Shown here one piece after another: positions 15,393 to 24,745 of a stretch of DNA of 64,000 bases (its first letter is position 1; every line of letters begins with the position of its first letter). Both the position numbers and the translations under genes were made by a program. The DNA is from Paenibacillus_V sp046244365 (lineage in GTDB: Bacteria; Bacillota; Bacilli; Paenibacillales; NBRC-103111). Location of the stretch: the NCBI RefSeq assembly GCF_046244365.1, contig NZ_CP176395.1, forward strand, positions 2,108,001 to 2,172,000, given 5' to 3'. The notes under the pieces are model-generated. The model did no database searches. It saw only the letters and a list, made by a program, of their open reading frames with translations, and was not told the DNA's origin.

Positions 15393-15848
15393 CTGGACAT
15401 TCTCATTACGGAAGGGAAGCGAACGGAGCGTTGCACCGTACGGCAGCTGGCAGAAATGGCCGGCGAATATTTGGAAATCGGCGATCGCGTACCGGAAAGT
15501 GAAGGGCGCGCATTCGATTTTCAGGCATGGTACAAGGCTTGGAAAGACGCGGGCAAGGAACGGATTGAGGAAATGCCTACCCATCTGAAGGTGGAGGCTG
15601 CCGACGAATTTGCGGCGACGATCCCTTGGGCAGAGCTTGGTCATGCGGCGTTTGTGTACGAGGTGAACGGTGAGCCGCTCTCCAAAGGGTTTCCGCTTCG
15701 GTTATACGTCCCCGACGGCAGCAGCAAATGCTTGAATGTAAAAAGCGTCGTTCGCATAACGCTCCTGCATGATAATCAAACGAGCGGGGAAGCGACATAC
15801 GGCTTCATGAACCAAATTAATCCGGACGATCTCCGAATAAAAAGGTGA
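15393..15848 (+). CDS. small sulfite-oxidase-like (molybdopterin-domain fragment) protein
   Basis: The C-terminal half reads AFVYEVNGEPLSKGFPLRLY, the pattern that closes the molybdopterin-binding domain of sulfite oxidase-type enzymes (YEMNGEPL...G.P.R). The upstream part holding the molybdenum-ligand cysteine of that family is absent, so this is at most half a domain. The start is probably CTG 15393, because AAGGAGGAG ends 7 bases before it and no ATG/GTG/TTG is near; that gives 151 residues. The first in-frame ATG (15456) lacks an SD. It lies divergent from molybdopterin synthase genes, which supports a cofactor-related role. Confidence 0.6.
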   Translation: MDILITEGKRTERCTVRQLAEMAGEYLEIGDRVPESEGRAFDFQAWYKAWKDAGKERIEEMPTHLKVEAADEFAATIPWAELGHAAFVYEVNGEPLSKGFPLRLYVPDGSSKCLNVKSVVRITLLHDNQTSGEATYGFMNQINPDDLRIKR

Positions 15849-15891
15849 ACCAGCGCCCTTACCTTAACCTAGCGTCCGGAGGTGCGTCTAT

Positions 15892-17328
15892 ATGACCGAT
15901 AACGTGCAAAAAATAACGCTGCTCCATACGAATGACATCCACAGCCATTTCGAGGAAATGCCGAAAATCGTTTCCCTGCTTCAAAGGCTAAGAGCCGGAT
16001 TGGACGAACACTGCGTGTGCACGCTCGACGTCGGCGATCATATGGACAGGATGCGGATCGAAACGGAAGGGACGAACGGACTCGCCAATATAGCAGTCAT
16101 GAACGAAACCGGCTATGAAGCGGCCGTTCCGGGAAACAACGAAGGGCTGACGTTCACAAAGCAAGCGTTGGCGGAAGCGTACGGCAAGCATGCCGGGTTT
16201 CCCGTCGTATGCAGCAATCTTCTGGAGCCGGAAACCGGGGCTCCGCCCGCATGGATGCTCAGGTACACGCTTTTGCGTAAAGGCGAGCTGACGATCGGCA
16301 TATTTGGTTTAACCGCGCGCTTTACGGAGTTTTACAGCTTGCTCGGATGGGACATTATCGATCCGTTCCGCGCGGCAGCCGAGACGATTGCGCTGATAGG
16401 GAGACAAGCGGACATCGTCGTTGCGCTCTCGCACCTCGGATATGCAAACGATCAACGGCTTGCGGCGGAAGTGCCGGGAATCGACGTCATTTTGGGGGGC
16501 CATACGCATCACCTCTTGCCCGAGCCTGTTCGAATCGGCGATACGTATATATGCGCGGCGGGCAAGCATGGCCAATACGTCGGCGAAGTCGATATTTGGT
16601 ACGATACGGCAAATAGGAACGTGCGAAGCGTATCGGGACGCTGTCATCCTGTCAGAGAAGAAAAGGCTGCGCCCGAAATGGCGAGGTTGATAAGCGAGCA
16701 CCGTACCCAAGGCGAAAAGGCGCTTAGCCGCGTCATAGCGACTCTTGAGCAGCCGCTGCCGATTGAATGGGAACGGGAATCGGGCCTCGGCAATTTGCTA
16801 GCGATTGGCGTCAGACGCTGGACGGAAAGCGAAATCGGCCTCGTCAACGCAGGCCAGCTGCTGGGAAGTCTTTGCGCCGGCGATGTGACGAAAGAAACGC
16901 TGCTTCAAATTTGTCCTTCGCCGATTAATCCTTGCCGGATGCGGCTGACAGGGGAGCAGATCGTCCGGGCGCTCGAGGAGTCGCTGCTGCCTGAATTTAT
17001 CGATAAGGCGCTTATGGGCTTCGGCTTCCGCGGCAAACGCCTCGGAACGCTCTGCCTGGACGGCCTTACGGTCAGCTATGCGCCGGATGCGGAGCCTTAC
17101 CGCAAGATCAGGGAAGTAATCGTGAACGGCGAGCCTCTCGAAGAACAACGGGTTTACACCGTCGGTACGCTGGATATGTTTACGTTCCGGGTGGGGTATT
17201 TGTCTTTGAGCGAAGGGCAGGACGTCAGCTATTGCTTGCCCGAGTTTATCCGGGATGTGCTGGAAGAGCAGCTCCGTGACAAGGAGGCGCTGATCGGCTG
17301 TCGCGAGCCGCGATGGCGGCCGCTATAG
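15892..17328 (+). CDS. yunD: cytoplasmic 5'-nucleotidase/metallophosphoesterase (YunD-like)
   Basis: 478 residues in the UshA/5'-nucleotidase superfamily. The N-terminal metallophosphoesterase half shows LHTNDIHSH, GDHMD, GNNE, SHLG and GGHTHH; the C-terminal half shows the 5'-nucleotidase fold, with NAGQ and the late GTLDM motif. There is no signal peptide, unlike secreted UshA, which matches cytoplasmic YunD of Bacillus. The start ATG 15892 has GGAGGTG before it. It follows the small molybdopterin-domain gene by 43 bases in the same direction. The substrate (nucleotide or nucleotide sugar) is not determined. Confidence 0.85.
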   Translation: MTDNVQKITLLHTNDIHSHFEEMPKIVSLLQRLRAGLDEHCVCTLDVGDHMDRMRIETEGTNGLANIAVMNETGYEAAVPGNNEGLTFTKQALAEAYGKHAGFPVVCSNLLEPETGAPPAWMLRYTLLRKGELTIGIFGLTARFTEFYSLLGWDIIDPFRAAAETIALIGRQADIVVALSHLGYANDQRLAAEVPGIDVILGGHTHHLLPEPVRIGDTYICAAGKHGQYVGEVDIWYDTANRNVRSVSGRCHPVREEKAAPEMARLISEHRTQGEKALSRVIATLEQPLPIEWERESGLGNLLAIGVRRWTESEIGLVNAGQLLGSLCAGDVTKETLLQICPSPINPCRMRLTGEQIVRALEESLLPEFIDKALMGFGFRGKRLGTLCLDGLTVSYAPDAEPYRKIREVIVNGEPLEEQRVYTVGTLDMFTFRVGYLSLSEGQDVSYCLPEFIRDVLEEQLRDKEALIGCREPRWRPL

Positions 17329-17481
17329 TTGCTTCTTGTCTGCTTGCGCTTTGCAGGTTAGAATGAAAAAGGCCGGTCCGCATAAGATGGTAGAAGCTTG
17401 ACCGTCGGAATAAGCTGCATAAAAGCTTCGCTTCACTTTGCGGGGATTGAATTTGGGGAATAAGTAGTCGGGAGGACATTC

Positions 17482-18291
17482 ATGCTAGAGATATGGAAAT
17501 CGATTATTATCGGAATCGTAGAAGGACTGACTGAATTTTTACCCGTTTCGTCAACGGGGCATATGATTTTGACGGGACATTTGATCGGCTTCACCGGGGA
17601 GAAGGCGGATACGTTCGAGGTCGTCATCCAGCTTGGAGCGATCTTATCCGTCGTCGTGCTGTACTGGCGTCGTCTGCTGCGTTTGTTCGGCATTCAAGAT
17701 GCCGCAACGAAAGCGAAGCCGGGCCCGAAAATGAATTTGCTTCATATTTTCCTTGGTATTTTACCTGCCGGATTGTTAGGATTCGTTCTGCATGATTATG
17801 TGAAAATGCTCTTTATGCCGGAAACCGTACTAATCGGTCTCGTCGTCGGCGGGATTTTCATGATGGTAGCCGAAAAAATCCAGCCTAAGGTGGAAGCCGA
17901 GGATATGGATGCCATTACGTACAAGCAGAGCTTCTTTATCGGCGTTGCACAGCTCTTGTCGCTATGGCCCGGGTTTTCGCGTTCGGGCTCGACCATCGCC
18001 GCAGGTATGCTTGCGGGGACAAGCCGGGCAGCTGCAGCCGATTTCACCTTTATTATGGCGATACCGATCATGGTCGGGGCCAGCGGAATCGACATGCTCA
18101 AAAACTATAAATTGCTCACCTCCGACGACCTTCTTTTCTTCATAGTCGGGTTTGTCGTTTCGTTTATCGTCGCCTTGCTTGCCGTCTCCACATTCATCAA
18201 GCTTGTCGGGAAGCTGAAGCTAACTTATTTTTCGTATTACCGTTTCGCTCTTGCGGCTATTATGCTGATTTTCATTTGGATGGGCATGTAA
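17482..18291 (+). CDS. uppP: undecaprenyl-diphosphate phosphatase
   Basis: 269 residues, the family's usual length, with about eight membrane helices. Both signature motifs are present: EGLTEFLPVSSTGH (residues 14-27) and PGFSRSGST (from about 163). The enzyme recycles undecaprenyl pyrophosphate to the monophosphate lipid carrier for peptidoglycan and wall polymer synthesis, and gives bacitracin tolerance when abundant. ATG 17482 follows GGGAGGA. Single gene; the flanking gaps contain no strong promoter I can point to. Confidence 0.95.
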   Translation: MLEIWKSIIIGIVEGLTEFLPVSSTGHMILTGHLIGFTGEKADTFEVVIQLGAILSVVVLYWRRLLRLFGIQDAATKAKPGPKMNLLHIFLGILPAGLLGFVLHDYVKMLFMPETVLIGLVVGGIFMMVAEKIQPKVEAEDMDAITYKQSFFIGVAQLLSLWPGFSRSGSTIAAGMLAGTSRAAAADFTFIMAIPIMVGASGIDMLKNYKLLTSDDLLFFIVGFVVSFIVALLAVSTFIKLVGKLKLTYFSYYRFALAAIMLIFIWMGM

Positions 18292-18506
18292 AACATAATG
18301 GAACGGCGGCTGAGTTTGGAAGCTGCGCGTTCCGCCTAAGGCTCCGGCCGGCAATTTGTGTGCAAGCACAAAGCATTGTCGGGTCTCGGAGTTTTTTGTT
18401 GGAAATTGTCGGAATGTGAAAGGGAAGAGTGTTGCTCTTTTATCTATTATCCTTTACATTTAAAGTGGTATGACTTTACTTCTACTTACAGATTGCGGGG
18501 CATGTT

Positions 18507-19610
18507 ATGCGTTTGTTACCGATCGGGATGTGTCAGCCGGGCATGCGACTCGGCAAATCCATCTATAACGAAGAAGGCATCGTGCTGCTCGGCTGCCATG
18601 TCGAATTAACACAATCGCTGCTCGAACGATTAATGCGCTATGGCATCGACTTTCTATACATAGACGATCCTCGGACAGATGATGTGGAGATTAGCGAGCT
18701 GCTCAGCGACGAAACGCGGCTGAAGGCGATGCAAACGATTCGCGGCAATTTTCGCAAAGTGTTGGAAGAGTCGACGAGACGCTCCACGTTTCATTCGTTC
18801 CTCGGCAAAGAATTCGGCAAGCTGATCAACTTGCTGGTCGACGATTTAAGCGCAAGCAAAGCGGCAATGATTATGCTGACCAATATGCAGCTGCGCGATC
18901 ATTATTTATATCAGCATTCTTTGAACGTTTGCATCTATTCGACGATGCTGGGCATGTTCCACGGCTACTCGCGCGACGAATTGACCGTGCTCAGTCTGGG
19001 GGCCATCCTTCATGACGTAGGAAAAGTCCACGTTCCTCTGGACATTCTGCAAAAGCCGGGCAAGCTGACCGAACAAGAATTCGATTCCATGAAGCAGCAT
19101 ACGGGGATCGGCTTCAAGCTGCTGAAGGAAGAACCGAACATACCGCTGCAGGCCGCGCATTGCGCCTATCAGCATCATGAACGGGTGAACGGAAGCGGGT
19201 ATCCCCGCGGATTGAAAGGGAGGGACATTCATGAATACGCGCGTTGGATCGGGATTGCCGACTCCTACGACGCGATGACGACCAGCCGCGTTTACCGCAG
19301 GGCGATGCTGCCCCATCAAGCGCTGGAAACGCTGTTTACCGGCTCGGATACGCTGTACGATCATGACAAGGTGGAGACGTTCCGCGATAAAATTGCGATC
19401 TATCCGATTGGCGTTACGGTCACCTTAAATACGGGAGAGAGCGGCGTCGTCGTCGATCTGAACGCAAATTCCCCGCAGCGCCCGATCGTCCGGATTCTTC
19501 ATAACGAAGCGGGAGAAGACTTGACGGTTCCTTATGAAATTGATCTGTCCAAGAAGCTGAATCTGGTCGTTACCTCCGTATTCGACGCCAAAGTTCAGTT
19601 CGAGCAATAA
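18507..19610 (+). CDS. HD-GYP domain phosphodiesterase
   Basis: 367 residues, cytoplasmic. A roughly 110-residue N-terminal region of unknown type precedes an HD-GYP domain with HDVGK (about 169-173), HHERVNGSGYP (about 222-232) and IADSYDAMT. A beta-rich C-terminal extension (about 290-365) follows. The family hydrolyses cyclic di-GMP or related dinucleotides; the GYP motif here is complete (GSGYP), so activity is expected. The SD before ATG 18507 is weak (GCGGGG). A terminator follows, so it is a single-gene unit. Confidence 0.88.
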   Translation: MRLLPIGMCQPGMRLGKSIYNEEGIVLLGCHVELTQSLLERLMRYGIDFLYIDDPRTDDVEISELLSDETRLKAMQTIRGNFRKVLEESTRRSTFHSFLGKEFGKLINLLVDDLSASKAAMIMLTNMQLRDHYLYQHSLNVCIYSTMLGMFHGYSRDELTVLSLGAILHDVGKVHVPLDILQKPGKLTEQEFDSMKQHTGIGFKLLKEEPNIPLQAAHCAYQHHERVNGSGYPRGLKGRDIHEYARWIGIADSYDAMTTSRVYRRAMLPHQALETLFTGSDTLYDHDKVETFRDKIAIYPIGVTVTLNTGESGVVVDLNANSPQRPIVRILHNEAGEDLTVPYEIDLSKKLNLVVTSVFDAKVQFEQ

Positions 19611-19636
19611 TCCGAATTGCCTGCATCTTCAACCGG

Positions 19637-19664
19637 GTCAGCCGTAAGGGGCTGGCTTTTTTTG
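19637..19664 (+). terminator. terminator of the HD-GYP gene
   Basis: GTCAGCC pairs with GGCTGGC, followed by TTTTTTT; 26 bases after the stop codon. Confidence 0.85.
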
Positions 19665-19700
19665 ATTTATCTGAAAGTATATCGTGGAAGTCGCTCTAAA

Positions 19701-19751
19701 TCTCGGTAGACGCGCTTGTCCCTAAAAGGACGGCGTAGCCGTTTATCCTTG
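19701..19751 (+). repeat. dispersed intergenic repeat, copy A
   Basis: TCTCGGTAGACGCGC followed by AAAAGGACGGCGTAGCCGTT and ATCCTTG. A closely similar element lies at 41757-41802. The core ACGGC..GCCGT can form a small hairpin within AAGGA/TCCTT flanks. Both copies sit just after a terminator and before the next gene. Confidence 0.6.
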
Positions 19752-19832
19752 CGTCGGTCCGACATTTGCGGTGCCGCTGGAAAAATGGGACAATAAGGAT
19801 ATAAAAGAAAGACGGAAGCGGTGGTAGCAAAC

Positions 19833-22034
19833 GTGAGACAAAAGGCGGATATCGGCTTGTTTTGGCACTGGGGGAAAGGAATATACCGTTTCCGCAAGCT
19901 TGTCGTTGCGTTATGGGTAGTCCTGTTTGTTGGACTTGTCATGTTTGCGCAGAAGGCTCCGGAGCTGTTTACGGACAACGGCTTTACGCCGAAAGGCAGC
20001 CATTCGGATAAAGGGATGGTCCAGCTTCAAGAAAAATTAGGCTTTCCCGCCACAAATTTGTCTCTGGTGTATGTCGGCGAACAAGCCAAGCTGACCGATC
20101 CCGGAGAGCAGCAGCGGATTATGGCTTCTCTGGAGGAGCTGCGGAAGCTGCCTTTCGTCGCAGACGTGCAGCCTATCGCTGCGCCGCGCAAAGAGGCGGA
20201 GGGCGGCGAGCACGTGCTTGCGGTCGGCGTTACGTTTCATTTGACGACGGATGAAGCGCTGGCCCGTTATCCGGAGGTAAAGGGGCTGATTAGCGCTCCA
20301 GAGGGCATGAAGGTATATGTGACAGGCGGCACGGCGATTATGTACGACATGCAGCAGGCAAGCAAGAACGATATCGCCAAGTCGGAGATTATCGGATTGC
20401 CGATCGCGCTGATCGTACTGCTCATTATTTTCGGGACGGTCGTCGGCGCGATGCTGCCGCTGATCGTAGGGGTAACCAGCGTAACGGTTACGCTCGGGAT
20501 TACCTATTTCATCGCAAAGGAAGTTTCGCTTTCCAATTTCTTGCCCAATATGGTAACGATGCTCGGTCTAGCCGTAGGCATCGATTATGCGCTGTTTCTG
20601 GTAAGCCGTTTTCGCGAAGAATTGAAGAAACGGGGCGATGTAGGCGAGGCTGTAGCGATGACTTCGCAAACGGCCGGTCAGTCCATCTTTTTCTCCGGTC
20701 TCGCGGTTCTGATCGGTTTGTTCGGTATGCTGTTCATCGACTTGTCCTTATTCCGGTCGCTCTGTCTTGGCGGTGTCATCGTGGTGACGGTATCGGTTGC
20801 GGTAGGCAATACGCTGCTACTGGCGCTGCTCGGCTTATTCGGGCATTCGATCAACAAGTGGCGGGTCGTACCGGCCCGTTTCGCGAAAACCGGCGGTTCC
20901 CGGATGTGGGAAAAAATCGCTTATGCGGTCATGAAACGACCGGCGGTGCTTGTGCTTATCACAAGCGCTGCGCTTGTGTGGCTGATGCTGCCGATCGGAA
21001 GCATGAAGCTCGGCGTTCCTGGAGCCGATGTGCTCCCGCCAAGCTACGAGTCGCGCTACGGCTCGGATCTTATCGATAAAGCATACGATTCCCGGGAGCT
21101 GAGCCCGATTCAAATCGCAATTCAAACGGAGGGCGAGATATGGGAAGAAGATTCGATTGCCGAGATTGACGCTTATACGGCGAAGCTGAAGCAGCTCCCC
21201 GGCGTCAAGGAAGTGAGAAGCTTTCAGAGCGTTCTTGGCAATCTCTCCGCAAGCCAGACGGCGGAGTTAGTCAAGCAGGATGGGGTCCGCAGGCAGCTGG
21301 AAGAGCAGAGGCTGGCTAAGGACCGATACGCCGTCATAGCCGTCGTTCCGGAATGGGGACCGCGTACGGAGGAAACGGAGAAGCTTCTGCGCGACATCCG
21401 CAAGCTGGACGTAGGATCGCTGCATACGCTGGAGACAGGGGAAACGGGCTACAGGGTAGACATTTTGGACAAGATCGTGGAAGGTTTGCCCTATGTGGTC
21501 GGCTTCGTCATGATCGTCACTTACTTTGTGCTTCTTGCAGCGTTCCGTTCCGTCCTGCTGCCGCTCAAAGCGGTACTGATGAACGTGCTGAGCCTAGGGG
21601 CGAGCTTGGGCATTGTGGTTACCGTGTTCCAGCACGGCTTTATGGCCGATATTCTACAAATTACGTCAACCGGCTACGTAACGAATACGCTGCCTGTTAT
21701 TATTTTTTGCGTGGTATTCGGCATATCTATGGATTATGAAGTGTTCCTGATCTCGCGGATCATTGAGGAATACGAGGAGACGGGCGACAACGAGCACAGT
21801 ACGGCCACCGGGCTTAAGCTGACGGGAAGTCTCATCACGAGCGCGGCTTTTATTCTGGTTGTCGTCGTCGGCGCCTTTATTTTTACGGATATCGAAATCA
21901 TTAAAGCGCTTGGACTCGGATTATCGTTCGCGGTGCTGATCGATGCGACGATCATCCGCATATTGGTCGTACCGGCGCTTATGAAGCTGCTCGGCAAAGC
22001 GAACTGGTGGGCGCCTTCCTGGCTCAAACGGTAG
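19833..22034 (+). CDS. MMPL/RND family transporter (YdfJ-like)
   Basis: About 733 residues with the two-halved RND plan: one N-terminal helix, an external domain, a helix block with GIDYALFLVSRFREE, then a repeat of the same layout ending in SMDYEVFLISRI. It exports lipids or hydrophobic compounds by proton exchange in better-known members; the substrate is unknown here. GTG 19833 is preferred because GGTGG lies 8 bases upstream; an in-frame GTG at 19821 would add four residues with poorer spacing. Transcribed alone. Confidence 0.88.
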   Translation: MRQKADIGLFWHWGKGIYRFRKLVVALWVVLFVGLVMFAQKAPELFTDNGFTPKGSHSDKGMVQLQEKLGFPATNLSLVYVGEQAKLTDPGEQQRIMASLEELRKLPFVADVQPIAAPRKEAEGGEHVLAVGVTFHLTTDEALARYPEVKGLISAPEGMKVYVTGGTAIMYDMQQASKNDIAKSEIIGLPIALIVLLIIFGTVVGAMLPLIVGVTSVTVTLGITYFIAKEVSLSNFLPNMVTMLGLAVGIDYALFLVSRFREELKKRGDVGEAVAMTSQTAGQSIFFSGLAVLIGLFGMLFIDLSLFRSLCLGGVIVVTVSVAVGNTLLLALLGLFGHSINKWRVVPARFAKTGGSRMWEKIAYAVMKRPAVLVLITSAALVWLMLPIGSMKLGVPGADVLPPSYESRYGSDLIDKAYDSRELSPIQIAIQTEGEIWEEDSIAEIDAYTAKLKQLPGVKEVRSFQSVLGNLSASQTAELVKQDGVRRQLEEQRLAKDRYAVIAVVPEWGPRTEETEKLLRDIRKLDVGSLHTLETGETGYRVDILDKIVEGLPYVVGFVMIVTYFVLLAAFRSVLLPLKAVLMNVLSLGASLGIVVTVFQHGFMADILQITSTGYVTNTLPVIIFCVVFGISMDYEVFLISRIIEEYEETGDNEHSTATGLKLTGSLITSAAFILVVVVGAFIFTDIEIIKALGLGLSFAVLIDATIIRILVVPALMKLLGKANWWAPSWLKR

Positions 22035-22171
22035 CCGTGCGTTTTCTTTTGGCCGGACATACGTTACAATAAAACGTATCCCCATGCAGCGGCGAGCTTC
22101 TCCGCCCGGTGGGGGCCCGATCCGGACTCGAACGCGCCAGGTCGGGGAAATCAGACAGTCAGGTGTGAGCA

Positions 22172-23323
22172 ATGATGAGGAATGAATCAACGAATCGCAT
22201 AGCGATGCAATCTTTGGATACGTTAATACCATTAAATCCGGCATACGATCCTTGGGATCCGCTGCTTTCGCTCCGTAAATACGGCCGTCACGTGCTGACC
22301 AGCGTGGAAATGACGGTTACGAATCTGTGCAATATGCGGTGCGAGCACTGTGCGGTCGGCGACGCCCTTGTGATGACGGAGGGACCGAAGCTTCCGCTTA
22401 GCCTTATGCTGAAGCGTCTTGACGAGGTCGAACATCTCGAAACGATCAGCATTACCGGCGGCGAGCCTTCCTACCAGGAAAAAACGGTGAAGGAGTACAT
22501 CGTTCCGCTGCTGAAATATGCGCGGGAGCGCGGCGTCCGTTCGCAGATCAATTCCAATATTACGCTGGATTTGGCCAGATACGAGCTGCTTCTGCCTTAT
22601 TTGGACGTCATGCATATATCGTTTAATTATTTGACTGCCGACGATTTCCATCAGGTCGGCTTTGCCAATTCCGGCCGTCCGGTCGGACGCGACTCCGCCG
22701 CGCGGCTGTACGAACGGATGATGGACAACGCGCTGGCCTTAAGCAAAGCAGGCATGTTCGTCTCCGCCGAATCGATGATCAACACGCGCACGCATGAGAA
22801 AATCGTCGGCATTCATAAGCTGATCGAGGAGATGGGCTGTAAGCGGCACGAAGTGCACCCGATGTACCCGAGCGCCTTCGCGTCACATTTGCCGATGGTT
22901 ACGCTGGAGGAGCTGCGCGCTTCCATTCATCGGCTGCTCGACGGACGAAATCAAGACATGTGGATGCTGTTCGGCACCCTGCCGTTTTTCAGCTGCAGTC
23001 CGGCGGCGGAAGACCGCGAGCTGATCGCAAGGCTGCGCCGCGAGCCGAATGTGACGGTACGCAACGACCCGGACGGACGCAACCGGCTGAACGTCAACCT
23101 GTTTAGCGGCGATGTGTACGTAACCGATTTTGCCGACTTGGCGGCCCTGGGTTCGATTCACCGCGACCGGCTCGACGGCGTATTCGTCCGGTGGCTGGAT
23201 CATCCGCTGAACGATACCGTCAACTGCTATTGCCCGGCTGCCGATTGCTGCGGACCGAACCTGCTCGTCGCCCATTCCTATTACAAGGATGTCGATTTCA
23301 AACAACGCAAAGCGCTGTTGTAG
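22172..23323 (+). CDS. yfkAB: radical SAM/CxCxxxxC-motif protein YfkAB
   Basis: 383 residues. The radical SAM iron-sulfur triad CNMRCEHC (Cys53, Cys57, Cys60) is followed by the SAM-binding GGEP. The C-terminus carries the second motif CYCPAADC (Cys352, 354, 359), which defines the YfkAB group. The biological reaction of YfkAB is not established. It starts at ATG 22172 after an AGGTG ribosome site. The 137-base leader contains a hairpin-prone CCCCAT...GTGGGG stretch (about 22080-22115) of unknown meaning. The CNNM gene follows after 34 bases. Confidence 0.9.
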   Translation: MMRNESTNRIAMQSLDTLIPLNPAYDPWDPLLSLRKYGRHVLTSVEMTVTNLCNMRCEHCAVGDALVMTEGPKLPLSLMLKRLDEVEHLETISITGGEPSYQEKTVKEYIVPLLKYARERGVRSQINSNITLDLARYELLLPYLDVMHISFNYLTADDFHQVGFANSGRPVGRDSAARLYERMMDNALALSKAGMFVSAESMINTRTHEKIVGIHKLIEEMGCKRHEVHPMYPSAFASHLPMVTLEELRASIHRLLDGRNQDMWMLFGTLPFFSCSPAAEDRELIARLRREPNVTVRNDPDGRNRLNVNLFSGDVYVTDFADLAALGSIHRDRLDGVFVRWLDHPLNDTVNCYCPAADCCGPNLLVAHSYYKDVDFKQRKALL

Positions 23324-23357
23324 AATCCATTAGCGCTTCTGTAAAGGAGAGTACCCA

Positions 23358-24686
23358 TTGAACGCGCCCCATTTTGACATCGCTGCCATCATATGGAATG
23401 TACTGCTCGTTGTTGTGCTTGTGTTCTGTAACGGTTTTTTCGTAGCGGCGGAATTTGCCCTTGTAAAAGTAAGGCAAACCCGGCTGCAGGAGATGCAAAA
23501 TGACGGAAATGCCCGCGCCAAGTATGCGCTCAAGGTGACGCGCCAGCTGGATGCTTACTTATCGGCTACCCAGCTCGGCATTACGCTTGCTTCGCTTGGT
23601 CTTGGCTGGGTCGGGGAACCGGCGATTTCCAAGCTGATCGTGGAACCGGTGTTTGCGAGCTTCGGCTGGGAGCATGCCGCCTTCAGCGAGCCCGTTTCCT
23701 TCTTGATCGCGTTCTCGATCATCACGTTCATGCACATCGTGCTAGGCGAGCTGGCGCCCAAATCGCTGGCGATTCAAAAACCGGATTCGACCTCGCTATG
23801 GCTGTCGCAGCCGCTGCTTTATTTCTATAAGGTGTTCAAGCCCGCCATTTGGGTATTGAACGGCACGGCGAACCGTCTGCTCCGCTTGATCGGCATCCAG
23901 CCGGCGAGCGAGCACGAAGCTGCCCATACGGAGGAAGAAATCCGCATCCTGATGAACCAAAGCGCACGCAGCGGGATTATCGACAAGGATGAAATGGCGC
24001 TGTTCGATAATATTTTCGAATTTTCCGACCGGCTCGCCCGGGAAATCATGCTGCCCCGCACCGACATGGAATGCTTGTACGCCAACTTGTCCTTCGCCGA
24101 CAATATGAAGCTGGTGTATGCAACGAAGCATACGCGGTATCCGGTGGCGGAGCGGGACAAAGACCAGATTATCGGCTTCGTACATATAACCGATCTGTTG
24201 ACGGCGGATCCCGACGACGAGCACGAGCTCGCCCATTTTCTGCGCCCCATTCTCACGGTTCCGGAATCGATGGAGATTAGCCGGGTGCTGAAGCTCATGC
24301 AGCGCAAACGCTCCCAGCTGGTCATCGTAATCGACGAATACGGCGGGACGGCCGGCTTGCTAACGGCGGAAGATATTTTGGAAGAGATCGTCGGGGAAAT
24401 CCAGGACGAATTCGACAACGAACGGCCGATGGTCGAGGTCAAAGGCAGCACGACTTCCGTGGACGGACGCGTTCTGATCGAAGAGCTGAACGATATGCTC
24501 GATATGTCGATTGAAGACGATGAGGTCGATTCGATCGGCGGCTGGTTGTTCAAGAAGCTGGAGGGAGCGCCAGTCAAAGGGAAGAAAATCGACTCCGGAG
24601 GGTTTGTGTTCGAGGTAGCCGAAGCGGAGAGGCTGAGGATCGTGCGCATCCATATTTACAAGGCCGATAAGCAGGCGAACAGCTAG
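23358..24686 (+). CDS. CNNM/CBS hemolysin-family membrane protein
   Basis: 442 residues: an N-terminal CNNM membrane domain (about 1-190), two CBS domains (about 215-340) and a C-terminal CorC/HlyC domain (about 355-435). Such proteins are linked to magnesium or cobalt export; hemolysin is a historical name. The start is TTG 23358, supported by AAAGGAGAG 8 bases upstream. It probably shares a transcript with yfkAB (34-base gap) and the YtvI-like gene (59-base gap). Confidence 0.88.
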   Translation: MNAPHFDIAAIIWNVLLVVVLVFCNGFFVAAEFALVKVRQTRLQEMQNDGNARAKYALKVTRQLDAYLSATQLGITLASLGLGWVGEPAISKLIVEPVFASFGWEHAAFSEPVSFLIAFSIITFMHIVLGELAPKSLAIQKPDSTSLWLSQPLLYFYKVFKPAIWVLNGTANRLLRLIGIQPASEHEAAHTEEEIRILMNQSARSGIIDKDEMALFDNIFEFSDRLAREIMLPRTDMECLYANLSFADNMKLVYATKHTRYPVAERDKDQIIGFVHITDLLTADPDDEHELAHFLRPILTVPESMEISRVLKLMQRKRSQLVIVIDEYGGTAGLLTAEDILEEIVGEIQDEFDNERPMVEVKGSTTSVDGRVLIEELNDMLDMSIEDDEVDSIGGWLFKKLEGAPVKGKKIDSGGFVFEVAEAERLRIVRIHIYKADKQANS

Positions 24687-24745
24687 TTCGGGCAACTTCA
24701 TATTGATTTGCAGCAAGCATAACCGGCATAAGGGAGGAAGCTTGC

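Noticed and set aside
22080..22115. riboswitch upstream of yfkAB
   Set aside because: CCCCAT/GTGGGG with an inner GCGG/CCGC stem is present but matches no class I know and is too small to support a claim.
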